Shown here one piece after another: positions 1 through 5,469 of a stretch of 12,753 nucleotides of DNA. The notes under the pieces were generated by a model. The model saw only the letters and a program-made list of their open reading frames with translations, was not told where the DNA came from and made no database searches. The stretch comes from Rhodospirillaceae bacterium (GTDB lineage Bacteria > Pseudomonadota > Alphaproteobacteria > Rhodospirillales > 2-02-FULL-58-16). The stretch lies in contig DUZD01000055.1 in assembly GCA_013349695.1 (NCBI GenBank), positions 1 through 12,753 of the forward strand, in the 5' to 3' direction. Every line of letters starts with the position of its first letter. Position 1 is the first letter of the stretch. The translations under genes and the position numbers were made by a program.

Positions 1-234
1 CGCGGCGAGGTTGTTGAGGTCCGTGGCCAAGCCGGGGTGTTCCGGCCCGAGGGCCTTCTCATCAATCGCCAGGGCGCGCTTGAAGAGCGGCTCGGCGTCG
101 CCGTAGCGGCCTTGATCTTGGAGGGTGTTGCATTGATCGTATGCCGACCTAAGCGCATCGGACTGCGCCGCCGCCGTCCCCGGCCACGAAAACAACAAGA
201 TTACAAACAATACCGCCAATGTGCGCTTGGACAT
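1..234 (-). CDS. Exported TPR-repeat protein, N-terminal part (cut by window edge)
   Basis: The frame is open from an ATG at 232-234 to the left window edge, so only the first 78 residues are visible. It begins MSKRTLAVLFVILLFSWPG and continues to an AAA-QS site. This is a good Sec signal peptide, with a basic N-terminus, a hydrophobic core and small residues before the cut. The mature part starts a tetratricopeptide unit of the kinesin-light-chain type: a GRYGDAEPLFKRALAIDEKALG motif (positions about 42-63) followed by EHPGLATDLNNLAA. Such proteins usually carry several 42-residue repeats and act as protein-binding scaffolds in the periplasm or outside the cell. Partner and pathway cannot be told. 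The gene lies 64 bases downstream of the HNH gene on the same strand and is probably ordinary chromosome flanking the integrated element. Confidence 0.85.
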   Translation of the reverse strand, partial: MSKRTLAVLFVILLFSWPGTAAAQSDALRSAYDQCNTLQDQGRYGDAEPLFKRALAIDEKALGPEHPGLATDLNNLAA

Positions 235-298
235 GATGCCCCCTATTCCCATCCACCCTTCATTCTTTTGCCCGCGTCACCAGAACGACTATAATTCC

Positions 299-1264
299 CT
301 AGGGTCCCCACGTCCCAAACCCATCAGCACGGCAGCGATTAACCAGCATCCAAATGTGTTCCGCCAAGTCGCGACCCCGCCACTCGGCTAGTTCCTTCCT
401 TATTTTTGCGTCCAATATATTGTCATCGCCCACCTCAAGGAGCTGGTGATTACGCTCATTCAGCTTATTGATGAACATATCAGCCGGCGTGGCGCTCAAC
501 TTGTCGCCGTTGCACTGGTCACAGGCGAGAACCAGGTTCCAAATCTTATCCTCGGCTATAAACGACCAAGGCACGACATGATCAACGTCGGAATTGTTCC
601 TGACTGGTTCAGAGCAGTAGAAGCAACTGGGCTCCCCCCACGAAAGAAGGAAATTCCGATATCGCGTCAACGTGGACCGGGTTGGTTCCAGTCCTTGTAT
701 TTTCTCATACAGGCGTGGTGCCGACGTGAAGCTCTCCGTGAACTTAACCCATGCCCCGACGGCAAGAAGATCAAGTGTCTTGTGGTTTTCACGGAGAAAC
801 ATCCGTTGTTTTTTGCCGATGATGATGTCCTCGCCATCAATTTTATAAAGACGCGGTTTGATCTTTCTACGTGCCACGGTATGGAAGCGAGGGATGACAT
901 CGTCAAATGCGTTTCCTGCCGTCCGTGCCACCAGTTCCCCGTACCGGTCAGAGTGCTGGTCGCGATACCTGCGCAGAGGCATTTCAGGTGGCAATCCGAG
1001 TTCATTTGTTTCGTTCCTGATGAATTTCATCACCACAGGATCTTTGTCGAGGACCGTTGCTTGCCTGATCTGGAAGCGGACCGTGATGGGCCAATAGAAC
1101 TCGATGAACCTCTCGGCCAGCCACTCCCGAGAGATAACTTCTTCACCGTTGCCATGCTGAATGCCGAAGGCTGCCAAAGACCTTAGAAGAGCGAACTTGT
1201 ATGAGTTCGTGTTCTGCCCACGGTCCATAATCTGGGTAACGGTCGATAAAAGGGAGCCGGACAA
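299..1264 (-). CDS. HNH endonuclease, partner of the upstream HIT protein
   Basis: This is a likely DNA nuclease with a C-terminal zinc-bound HNH (beta-beta-alpha metal) domain. With the start used here, the pieces are C214-x2-C217, the D228-H229 pair of the DHVVPW motif (H229 the presumed general base), N243, C248-x2-C251 and N252-x2-K255. The roughly 200 residues before it contain an NSYKFALLR motif near residue 21 and are otherwise unfamiliar; they may sense or bind a target. The frame stays open upstream to a GTG at 1325-1327, but that would overlap the HIT gene by 62 bases. I chose TTG at 1262-1264: it follows the HIT stop by one base and has a GGGAAGGGAG ribosome site 9 bases upstream. 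ATG at 1226-1228 is another option. Translational coupling to the HIT gene is likely. The HNH call is firm; the biological role is not known. Confidence 0.82.
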   Translation of the reverse strand: MSGSLLSTVTQIMDRGQNTNSYKFALLRSLAAFGIQHGNGEEVISREWLAERFIEFYWPITVRFQIRQATVLDKDPVVMKFIRNETNELGLPPEMPLRRYRDQHSDRYGELVARTAGNAFDDVIPRFHTVARRKIKPRLYKIDGEDIIIGKKQRMFLRENHKTLDLLAVGAWVKFTESFTSAPRLYEKIQGLEPTRSTLTRYRNFLLSWGEPSCFYCSEPVRNNSDVDHVVPWSFIAEDKIWNLVLACDQCNGDKLSATPADMFINKLNERNHQLLEVGDDNILDAKIRKELAEWRGRDLAEHIWMLVNRCRADGFGTWGP

Positions 1265-1265
1265 C

Positions 1266-1649
1266 TCAGTAATCTCCCTTCCCTGGAATAATATTGCGGA
1301 TGCCACCCCTGGGGTTTGCAACATCACCAGGATATCGAGGGATTAGGTGGATGTGGGCGTGCCCTACGGTCTGGCCAGCAAACTCGCCACAGTTCACGCC
1401 GACATTGAAGGCGCCTGTCTGGTGCTCCTTCTCAAGGTATGGCTTTAATTCGCGGAGCAAATCGAGGGCACTACTGTATTCCTCAACATCCAGATCGAAA
1501 ATGGTAGCAACGTGCCGCTTTGGGATGACGAGTGCATGTCCCGGTGATACCGGGTATCCGTCGAAAATGGCAATGGCGTGGTCATTCTCCATAAGAATAT
1601 CCCGATCTGGGTTGCAGAACGGGCATTTGCCGTCGGATCTCTCCTCCAT
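1266..1649 (-). CDS. HIT-family nucleotide hydrolase or transferase
   Basis: A complete 127-residue histidine-triad protein. The signature HAHIHLIPRY gives H97-x-H99-x-H101, with H99 the expected catalytic histidine that forms a nucleotidyl intermediate. A CPFC pair (C9, C12) at the N-terminus is the usual zinc site of this branch, and the SPGHALVIPKRHV stretch (35-47) forms the nucleotide pocket. The family cleaves dinucleoside polyphosphates or AMP-lysine-type adducts in the cytoplasm. The C-terminal pattern GDVANPRGGIRNIIPGK resembles the HIT domain that is elsewhere fused to DEAD-box helicase or nuclease proteins (from memory, not checked). Its stop codon is one base from the proposed start of the HNH gene, so the two form a two-gene unit. 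Substrate is unknown. Confidence 0.93.
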   Translation of the reverse strand: MEERSDGKCPFCNPDRDILMENDHAIAIFDGYPVSPGHALVIPKRHVATIFDLDVEEYSSALDLLRELKPYLEKEHQTGAFNVGVNCGEFAGQTVGHAHIHLIPRYPGDVANPRGGIRNIIPGKGDY

Positions 1650-1851
1650 GGTTTCCCCCGGGTGGTTTCCGCCATCTTACTTCTTTTCCTGTCTGTAGGA
1701 ACATGCAGGGCGCGAACGAGATCCATGGGGGCTGGCTTCGCCGTCCCCGATATTTGTGCGATGTTCGCAAGCGATTTATTTTGGGCAGAGAACCAGGCAA
1801 GCGCTCTGCAAATCGCTGCCAATAAGCTGCCATTTTTGAATTCTAAGTACC
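1650..1851. other. Non-coding leader of the HIT gene
   Basis: No convincing gene on either strand; the short open frames here overlap one another and show no family motif. It must hold the promoter of the leftward HIT-HNH pair, but I see no clear -35/-10 pair. The sequence before the HIT ATG is GGGGGAAACC, a weak ribosome site. CCTGTCTGTA at 1688-1697 recurs inverted at 1961-1970. Confidence 0.5.
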
Positions 1852-1881
1852 AAAGGCCCAGCCGTTTCCGGCTAAGCCTTT
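1852..1881 (-). terminator. Hairpin at the end of the tRNA-Lys remnant
   Basis: Read on the minus strand this is AAAGGC-TT-AGCCG-GAAA-CGGCT-GG-GCCTTT: a 6+5 base-pair stem with a small internal loop and a GNRA-type GAAA tetraloop. It begins 9 bases past the CCA end of the tRNA-Lys fragment. The U-run is short (TTT), so efficiency is uncertain. Its place and form fit a tRNA transcript terminator, which suggests that this side is the original chromosomal downstream flank of the tRNA. Confidence 0.55.
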
Positions 1882-1889
1882 GATTTTAC

Positions 1890-1938
1890 TGGTAGACGCT
1901 GCGGGGTTCGAACCCACGACCCTCTGATTAAAAGGCAG
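1890..1938 (-). other. tRNA-Lys 3' half: attachment-site (att) remnant
   Basis: On the minus strand the sequence reads as a tRNA from the anticodon arm to the CCA end: loop CTTTTAA (1934-1928, anticodon UUU for lysine), 3' anticodon stem TCAGA, variable loop GGGTC, T-arm GTGGG-TTCGAAC-CCCGC, acceptor strand AGCGTCT, discriminator A, then CCA (1892-1890). To the right the D-arm and 5' acceptor strand are missing. CTGC of the 5' anticodon stem is kept (1938-1935), although position 31 no longer pairs with position 39. A tRNA fragment running from anticodon loop to 3' end is the usual identity segment of a tyrosine-recombinase att site. Its CCA end points left, so the element should lie to the right, with the reconstituted tRNA at the far end. 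It is not a functional tRNA. Confidence 0.85.
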
Positions 1939-1984
1939 TCCCTCCAGTTTTCATGTCCTTTACAGACAGGAGCAAATTAAGGCA

Positions 1985-2004
1985 GTTGCGGGCCCCCGCA
2001 ACCA
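1985..2004 (+). repeat. Palindrome ending in a tRNA-fMet-like 3' tail
   Basis: GTTGCGGG-CC-CCCGCAAC (1985-2002) is an 8-base-pair inverted repeat with a two-base centre and no U-run. Its right part, GGCCCCCGCAACCA (1991-2004), equals the last 14 bases of the E. coli initiator tRNA as I remember it. A second, longer match follows at 2050-2069. Confidence 0.45.
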
Positions 2005-2049
2005 ACTTCAAACGGCTTTCCTCAACTTGAGCATGGTAGGATCTTGAAC

Positions 2050-2069
2050 AAATCCTGCCCCCACAACCA
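2050..2069 (+). other. Possible tRNA-fMet 3' end remnant
   Basis: AAATCCTGCCCCCACAACCA resembles the T-arm/acceptor end of bacterial initiator tRNA (AAATCC-GCCCCCGCAACCA in common forms) with one change in the acceptor strand. Just upstream, GAAC stands where GTTC of the T-loop is expected, so the match stops there. A strong hairpin with a T-run follows 11 bases later, as after a real tRNA. The polarity is opposite to that of the tRNA-Lys remnant. It could be chance or an old att scar. Confidence 0.4.
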
Positions 2070-2070
2070 A

Positions 2071-2116
2071 TAAAAACAATGGCTTAGCAGATAGCCACTG
2101 CTAGGCCATTTTCTTT
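2071..2116. terminator. Strong bidirectional intrinsic terminator
   Basis: TGGCTTAGCAG (2080-2090) pairs with CTGCTAGGCCA (2098-2108) over 11 base pairs, including one G-U, around a 7-base loop. On the plus strand it is followed by TTTTCTTT (2109-2116). On the minus strand it is followed by TTGTTTTTATT (reading 2079 down to 2069). It can therefore stop leftward transcripts from the DUF1186 gene, whose stop lies 150 bases upstream, and any rightward transcript from the tRNA scars. It separates chromosome flank from element cargo. Confidence 0.8.
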
Positions 2117-2258
2117 GTGTCCGTATGGTGTCCGTTTTTGGGTGGGTCCCATTGAAGCCAACGGTTCTCCGAGATCGGGTATGATTGCGCCATGGTACGA
2201 AAAGTCGGATTCCCAAGACGGAGATATCGGTCGCCGGGTTGGATAGGATGGTCGGTCA
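2117..2258. other. Non-coding stretch after the DUF1186 gene
   Basis: No family motif, RNA gene or repeat found. Together with 1650-2116 it makes a gene-free block of about 600 bases whose content is the att scars and terminators listed separately. I looked for a remnant of an integrase gene here and found no RxxH/RxxY-type motif in any frame. Confidence 0.4.
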
Positions 2259-3143
2259 TCAGTGCAGACAGCATTTTTTGAATTTCTTGCCCGAGCCGCA
2301 GGGGCATGGATCGTTGCGACCGATGCTCTTAAAGCGGTTCACGTAGGTATCCGCAATCCCACCCTGGCCCCCCTGCTCATGCATCCGTTTCCTGGCAATG
2401 TATTCGTCGGAATATCCGTGCCAGGAACTCAAGGTGCCAATGGTGTCAGTGAACGGTCCAATCCGATACCGTTCCATCACCTCCATCGGATTGGATGTCG
2501 AATGAACTTGGTCCAAGCGTCGATCAAAATCTTCGCGCCGCAAAGCTGCGTAGGGAACCCATCCCAAATCAAAGAGGCGATATACATGGTTCGCGAGGTC
2601 ACGGACATTCAACATGGCAACGCACTTGACCAACGGAACCCAGATGTAATCTTCACCTTGGGGCTGAAGACCGCTGAACCAGTTTGAAAGCTGCTGGTGG
2701 GCAACGTCACGAGGAATGTCACCACGAGCGACGAAGTACGCCCACACCTCCATCGCCCCCGCTCGCATGACATCGACCACATTCGGGTTGTTGATCAACC
2801 CGACGAGCCGGTCAACATCACCATCGAAGGTGCTGATGACGATGCTCGGAACCGTTTCCGTCAGGGCGTCGGAAAGAACATCATTAATCCGATCCTGATC
2901 TGCCTGAAGGAAATCCAGCAACACCGGGAATGCACGCTTATCCCCGATTTCGCCCAGGAGATGGACGATCAGGAAGATCGCCTGTTCCTCAGCGTCACTG
3001 AGAGGGGTGTTCTCGGTAAAACGGATGAGGATGCTCAGAAAGGCCGGTACGATATCGTCGCCAAGATCGAGGCACTTCCTGATCGTCTCCTCGGGAAGCT
3101 TCTCGGAATGAGCCAAGTTGTTGATGATCGGGGTGAGTTGCAT
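2259..3143 (-). CDS. DUF1186 protein with C-terminal SEC-C zinc motif
   Basis: The 294-residue product has a long, mostly helical N-terminal region with HEAT-like repeats (for example EEQAIFLIVHLLGEIGDKRAFPVLLDFL near 55-82, and ADQDRINDVLSDALTE just after), matching the DUF1186 family. It ends in NDPCPCGSGKKFKKCC, a textbook SEC-C zinc motif like the tail of SecA. SEC-C motifs generally bind zinc and mediate protein or ribosome contacts. The function of DUF1186 is not established. I chose ATG at 3141-3143; a TTG three codons upstream is the other candidate, and neither has a strong ribosome site. The gene lies between the att scar and the immunity region, where integrated elements often carry passenger genes, and it has its own terminator. 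Its GC content is lower than that of the phage operon, suggesting separate origin. Confidence 0.85.
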   Translation of the reverse strand: MQLTPIINNLAHSEKLPEETIRKCLDLGDDIVPAFLSILIRFTENTPLSDAEEQAIFLIVHLLGEIGDKRAFPVLLDFLQADQDRINDVLSDALTETVPSIVISTFDGDVDRLVGLINNPNVVDVMRAGAMEVWAYFVARGDIPRDVAHQQLSNWFSGLQPQGEDYIWVPLVKCVAMLNVRDLANHVYRLFDLGWVPYAALRREDFDRRLDQVHSTSNPMEVMERYRIGPFTDTIGTLSSWHGYSDEYIARKRMHEQGGQGGIADTYVNRFKSIGRNDPCPCGSGKKFKKCCLH

Positions 3144-3226
3144 GGTGACCAACTTCTGAACGAAAGATCGAAATTGGAGCCTACTATGATTTGGTCCCCG
3201 CTTCGAGCATCCTCACACCATGAGCT

Positions 3227-3506
3227 TCAATAAGAATTCACCCCGCCAAGTTGAATGCGGCGGTGGACGATTTCAGGGACGTTATCGATGGCCACTTCAA
3301 AACCGCGTCCGGATTCCCTCTTTCTCGCAGAACTGCGCGCTTTCCGGGGAGTCGATCCCGAAGAGCCGGATGCGTTGGCCGTGAATTTCGATCGTGTCAC
3401 CGTCGATGATGCTTGCCACCCCGGCGATCTCGACCGCAGCGGGAGCAGGGAGCGCGGCGACCGTTGTGATCAGAAGGATTGCAGTCGTCCAAATTCCCCG
3501 CGCCAT
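3227..3506 (-). pseudogene. Broken exported thermonuclease (SNase-like) gene
   Basis: ATG at 3504-3506 begins a 69-codon frame: a signal peptide (MARGIWTTAILLITTVAALPAPAA), then IIDGDTIEIHGQRIRLFGID and SPE, the first strands of the staphylococcal-nuclease OB fold. The Asp, Arg, Asp and Glu of the active site are visible in DGDT, RLFGID and SPE. The frame runs through QFCEKEG, still SNase-like, and stops at 3297-3299. Another frame then continues with GFEVAIDNVPEIVHRR, which fits the next SNase helix, and ends at 3227-3229. This points to a frameshift near 3300-3320. The second catalytic arginine and the rest of the domain (another 60-80 residues) are missing. The start lies 10 bases after the membrane-protein stop, so it is the third gene of the repressor operon. 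The N-terminal assignment is firm; the frameshift is inferred. Confidence 0.72.
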
Positions 3507-3516
3507 GGGCGATGTC

Positions 3517-3768
3517 CTATGCCAGCATCCAGCGATAGATACCGAGCACATTGATCGCCGTGAAAGCCCCTTGCAAAACCACGAGGCTCGGCTCCCGGTG
3601 CATCCAGCCGACCAGGATCCAGAGCAGCGACGAGATGAGGAACAGGACGAACCCGAAGCCGACCGCCCCGATGTTGGCCGCGATGAGTACGGCGCCCGCG
3701 ACGCCGGCAGCGGTCCCGACCCACTTGGCCAGTTTGAGGAAACCCGGCTCCGGGCGTAAGCGTCTCAC
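3517..3768 (-). CDS. Small three-helix membrane protein coupled to the repressor
   Basis: An 83-residue hydrophobic protein with three likely membrane segments: about 14-35 (VGTAAGVAGAVLIAANIG), 37-56 (GFGFVLFLISSLLWILVGW) and 61-82 (LVVLQGAFTAINVLGIYRW). Short basic ends flank them. The last segment, with its N-x-x-G-I-Y-R-W ending, resembles small PnuC-like membrane proteins; transport activity is not implied. The start is GTG at 3766-3768, overlapping the repressor stop as GTGA, so translation is coupled and the protein should be made in the lysogen. Membrane proteins expressed with a repressor are often superinfection-exclusion factors, which is a reasonable but unproven role here. Confidence 0.78.
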   Translation of the reverse strand: MRRLRPEPGFLKLAKWVGTAAGVAGAVLIAANIGAVGFGFVLFLISSLLWILVGWMHREPSLVVLQGAFTAINVLGIYRWMLA

Positions 3769-4475
3769 AACCGTCTCGCGGTCCAGACGACGCGCCCGAT
3801 GATGTGCACCTCCTCGGCATCCCGCTCGTAGGTGTCGTATTCGGGGTTGACCGACTTGATGATCACCTTCGGCGGATCGGAGTTGGGCACGTGCTCGACG
3901 CGCTTCGCAACCAAGCCCATGCCGTCCCAGATGACGAAAATCCCGGGCGGCACCGGGATGCGCTGGCTGGTGTCGAGCAAGATGCGGTCCCCGCTTGAGA
4001 GCAAGGGATACATCGAATCGCCGTCGATGGTGATCATCCGGAGGTCGTCGGGCCGGACCCGGAACTCATGGCGGATGACGGGGTCCGGGAAGTACCAGAT
4101 ATCCTTGGTCTCCTCGAGCCCCTCGTGAAGGGCGCCCGGCCCGGCGGACACCCGGACGTCGATCTCGGGGATCGCGGAGAAGCCCTCCGGTAGAGCTTTA
4201 GAGGCCGGCGCCTCCACGACGCGCTCCAGACGCACGGGCTTCGCGCGCGGCTTGCGCGCGGGCCGCTTCTTGTGCCGGAGCTCTTCCTCGTCGCACTGGA
4301 GGTGCCGAGCAAGCGCCGCGCGGTCGTCCTCGGAAAGGACTTTCGGCGTTCCGCGATAGACGAACTGATGCAGGTACGCCGCGTTCCGCCCCATTGCGAG
4401 CGACGCATTCTTAAGGTCGGTCCCTTGGCCCTCGATCAGCTTCAGTACCTTGTGCCGAACAGTATCTAGATCCAT
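3765..4475 (-). CDS. Prophage repressor: HTH plus self-cleaving S24 (LexA/CI-type) peptidase
   Basis: The 236-residue repressor controls the lysogenic state. Residues about 15-50 hold the DNA-binding helices (LKNASLAMGRNAAYLHQFV), followed by a basic linker (KKRPARKPRAKP, 69-80). The S24 domain follows: VSAGPG with a predicted Ala111-Gly112 self-cleavage site, GDSMYPLLSSGD with nucleophile Ser154, and LVAKRVEH with general base Lys191. Family knowledge predicts RecA-stimulated autocleavage after DNA damage, which would release the early operon. The start ATG 4473-4475 is well supported by AAGGAGG six bases upstream; in-frame upstream starts would extend into the operator region. It is divergent from the Cro-like gene, with 87 bases between the start codons, and is followed by the membrane protein through a GTGA overlap. 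Confidence 0.95.
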   Translation of the reverse strand: MDLDTVRHKVLKLIEGQGTDLKNASLAMGRNAAYLHQFVYRGTPKVLSEDDRAALARHLQCDEEELRHKKRPARKPRAKPVRLERVVEAPASKALPEGFSAIPEIDVRVSAGPGALHEGLEETKDIWYFPDPVIRHEFRVRPDDLRMITIDGDSMYPLLSSGDRILLDTSQRIPVPPGIFVIWDGMGLVAKRVEHVPNSDPPKVIIKSVNPEYDTYERDAEEVHIIGRVVWTARRL

Positions 4476-4498
4476 CGGACCCTCCTTCACAATTGGAT

Positions 4499-4561
4499 AT
4501 AGGAAATTAACAATCTTTTCTCGTTGACGCAATAGGAAAATAGTGATTTGAATATTCCTAT
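4499..4561. promoter_or_regulatory. Immunity operators: three ATAGGAA half-sites
   Basis: The AT-rich gap between the divergent repressor and Cro-like genes contains ATAGGAAA at 4499-4506, ATAGGAAA at 4532-4539 and the inverted ATTCCTAT at 4554-4561. The second and third form an inverted pair around 14 bases. The two direct copies are 33 bases apart, about three helical turns. They overlap the predicted rightward promoter and the start region of the repressor transcript, as expected for repressor/Cro binding sites. Confidence 0.6.
4524..4553 (+). promoter_or_regulatory. Candidate rightward early promoter
   Basis: TTGACG (4524-4529) is a good -35 element. TTGAAT (4548-4553), 18 bases later, is a 4-of-6 match to the -10 consensus. 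Transcription would start near 4560, only a few bases before ATG 4563, so the message might be leaderless. It is flanked by the ATAGGAAA half-sites, which supports repressor control. The leftward promoter is less clear: TTGCGT (4532-4527) with TAATTT 17 bases on is one possibility. Confidence 0.5.
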
Positions 4562-4562
4562 C

Positions 4563-4778
4563 ATGCAGACGTTCACCCAACAGTTTCGCGAGGAGGTCGA
4601 AAGCTTCCTGAAGCGCACGGGCACCAAGCCCACCGAGTTCGGCCGCCAGGCGATCGGCGATCCGTCGCTGGTCCTCAATCTTCGCCGCGGCCGGTCTCCG
4701 ACCCTCGCGACCGCTGACCGGATTCTCGGTTACATCCGCGAGAACGACCCGTCAGGCCAGAGGAGCCGCAGCCGATGA
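4563..4778 (+). CDS. Cro-like small DNA-binding protein
   Basis: A 71-residue basic protein that is the first gene of the rightward operon. The region EVESFLKRTGTKPTEFGRQAIGDPSLVLNLRRGRSPTLATADRILGYI has the shape of a compact helix-turn-helix: a helix, a turn at TKPTEF, then a basic stretch (NLRRGRSP) for DNA contact. Its position opposite the S24 repressor, across shared operators, suggests a Cro-type role that represses the lysogenic promoter. I use ATG 4563; an in-frame TTG at 4548 has AGGAAA eight bases upstream and cannot be ruled out, while the ATG has no ribosome site and may be read leaderless. The stop overlaps the next gene as ATGA. The fold is recognised by pattern only. Confidence 0.7.
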   Translation: MQTFTQQFREEVESFLKRTGTKPTEFGRQAIGDPSLVLNLRRGRSPTLATADRILGYIRENDPSGQRSRSR

Positions 4779-5005
4779 CTGTGGAACAAGGATCACAGCG
4801 GACGCGCGTCCGGCACCTCAATCAGATCGAACTCGCCGAACGCTGGAACATCTCCAAGCGCACGCTGGAGCGCTGGCGCTGGATCGGCGAGGGCCCCGCG
4901 TACCTGAAGATCGGCGGCCGCGTGGTTTACCGCCTCGAGGACATCGAGGCCTACGAGGCCGAGAACCTTCGCGCCAGCACCTCGGTCGTGGCCGGGTCCC
5001 AGTGA
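4775..5005 (+). CDS. HTH_17-type DNA-binding protein (AlpA/excisionase-like)
   Basis: A 76-residue protein with a single winged helix-turn-helix of the MerR/AlpA type: LNQIELAERWNISKRTLERWRW (16-37) followed by the wing GPAYLKIGGRVVYRLEDIEAYEA (40-62). Proteins of this form act as excisionases or transcription regulators in prophages. Start ATG 4775 overlaps the preceding stop (ATGA), with AGGAG about 10 bases upstream. Because no integrase is in view, I lean to a regulator of early or late transcription rather than excision, but the sequence alone does not decide. Confidence 0.85.
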   Translation: MTVEQGSQRTRVRHLNQIELAERWNISKRTLERWRWIGEGPAYLKIGGRVVYRLEDIEAYEAENLRASTSVVAGSQ

Positions 5006-5469
5006 TGGCCGCGATGACCGCCGCGACGAACCCCTTCGAGGTCTTCGCCGACACCTACACGCCGCGCCCGGTCAAGGCCAGGCGGAAGCGGCCGGCCAAC
5101 GGCCAGGCCATGTCGGCCAAGGACGAGCGCCTCGAGGAACGCAGCCGGCTCGCCGCCAATTACCGGCGCGAGGAAGCACGGAGAACCGCCGAGGCGCTGG
5201 CGTCTCCTCTGGGCAAACACCTGGCCTCTCTCCTTGCCGAGTTCGACAAGCTCACCATCGACGACGCCGACGTCATGATCGGCCGCATCGAGGCCCAGGA
5301 CTGGCTGTTGCGAGCGGATGAGGACTTCCGCCGCCTGGCGCTTCGTTTGATCGATAAGCGTATCGGACGCATCCGCGGCGACGCCGGTCTCGTCGAACTG
5401 GACGACCCGCTGCCCGGCGACCCCGACAATGCCTTTTTCATCATCAAGCGGCTGCTGAGGGCGGCGTGA
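5005..5469 (+). CDS. Conserved-looking phage hypothetical protein
   Basis: Not recognised. The 154-residue product is charged and largely helical: a basic N-terminus (RPVKARRKRPANG near 20-33), an arginine- and glutamate-rich helix (about 40-65), then a region rich in paired charges (DEDFRRLALRLIDKRIGRIR, about 105-125) and an acidic turn DDPLPGDPDNAFFIIKRLL at the end. There are no cysteines and no membrane segment. It starts at ATG 5005, sharing the A of the previous stop (TGATG), and its own stop does the same with the nuclease gene, so it is firmly part of the operon. Its place directly before a recombination-type nuclease hints at a DNA-metabolism role, but no motif supports a specific one. 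Confidence 0.75.
   Translation: MAAMTAATNPFEVFADTYTPRPVKARRKRPANGQAMSAKDERLEERSRLAANYRREEARRTAEALASPLGKHLASLLAEFDKLTIDDADVMIGRIEAQDWLLRADEDFRRLALRLIDKRIGRIRGDAGLVELDDPLPGDPDNAFFIIKRLLRAA

Noticed and set aside
446..1186. Plus-strand open frame of 246 codons over the HNH gene
   Set aside because: It is the mirror of a gene with clear HNH and zinc-cysteine motifs, and its own translation has no recognisable domain.
1890..1938. Functional tRNA gene
   Set aside because: The D-arm and 5' acceptor strand are absent and the anticodon stem has lost a pair; only the 3' half remains.
1936..3296. Integrase gene near the attachment scar
   Set aside because: No frame on either strand shows tyrosine- or serine-recombinase motifs; if the element has an integrase it should lie at the other end.
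4476..4580. Longer repressor starting upstream of ATG 4475
   Set aside because: The extra 35 codons would translate the operator region, and AAGGAGG lies directly before ATG 4475.
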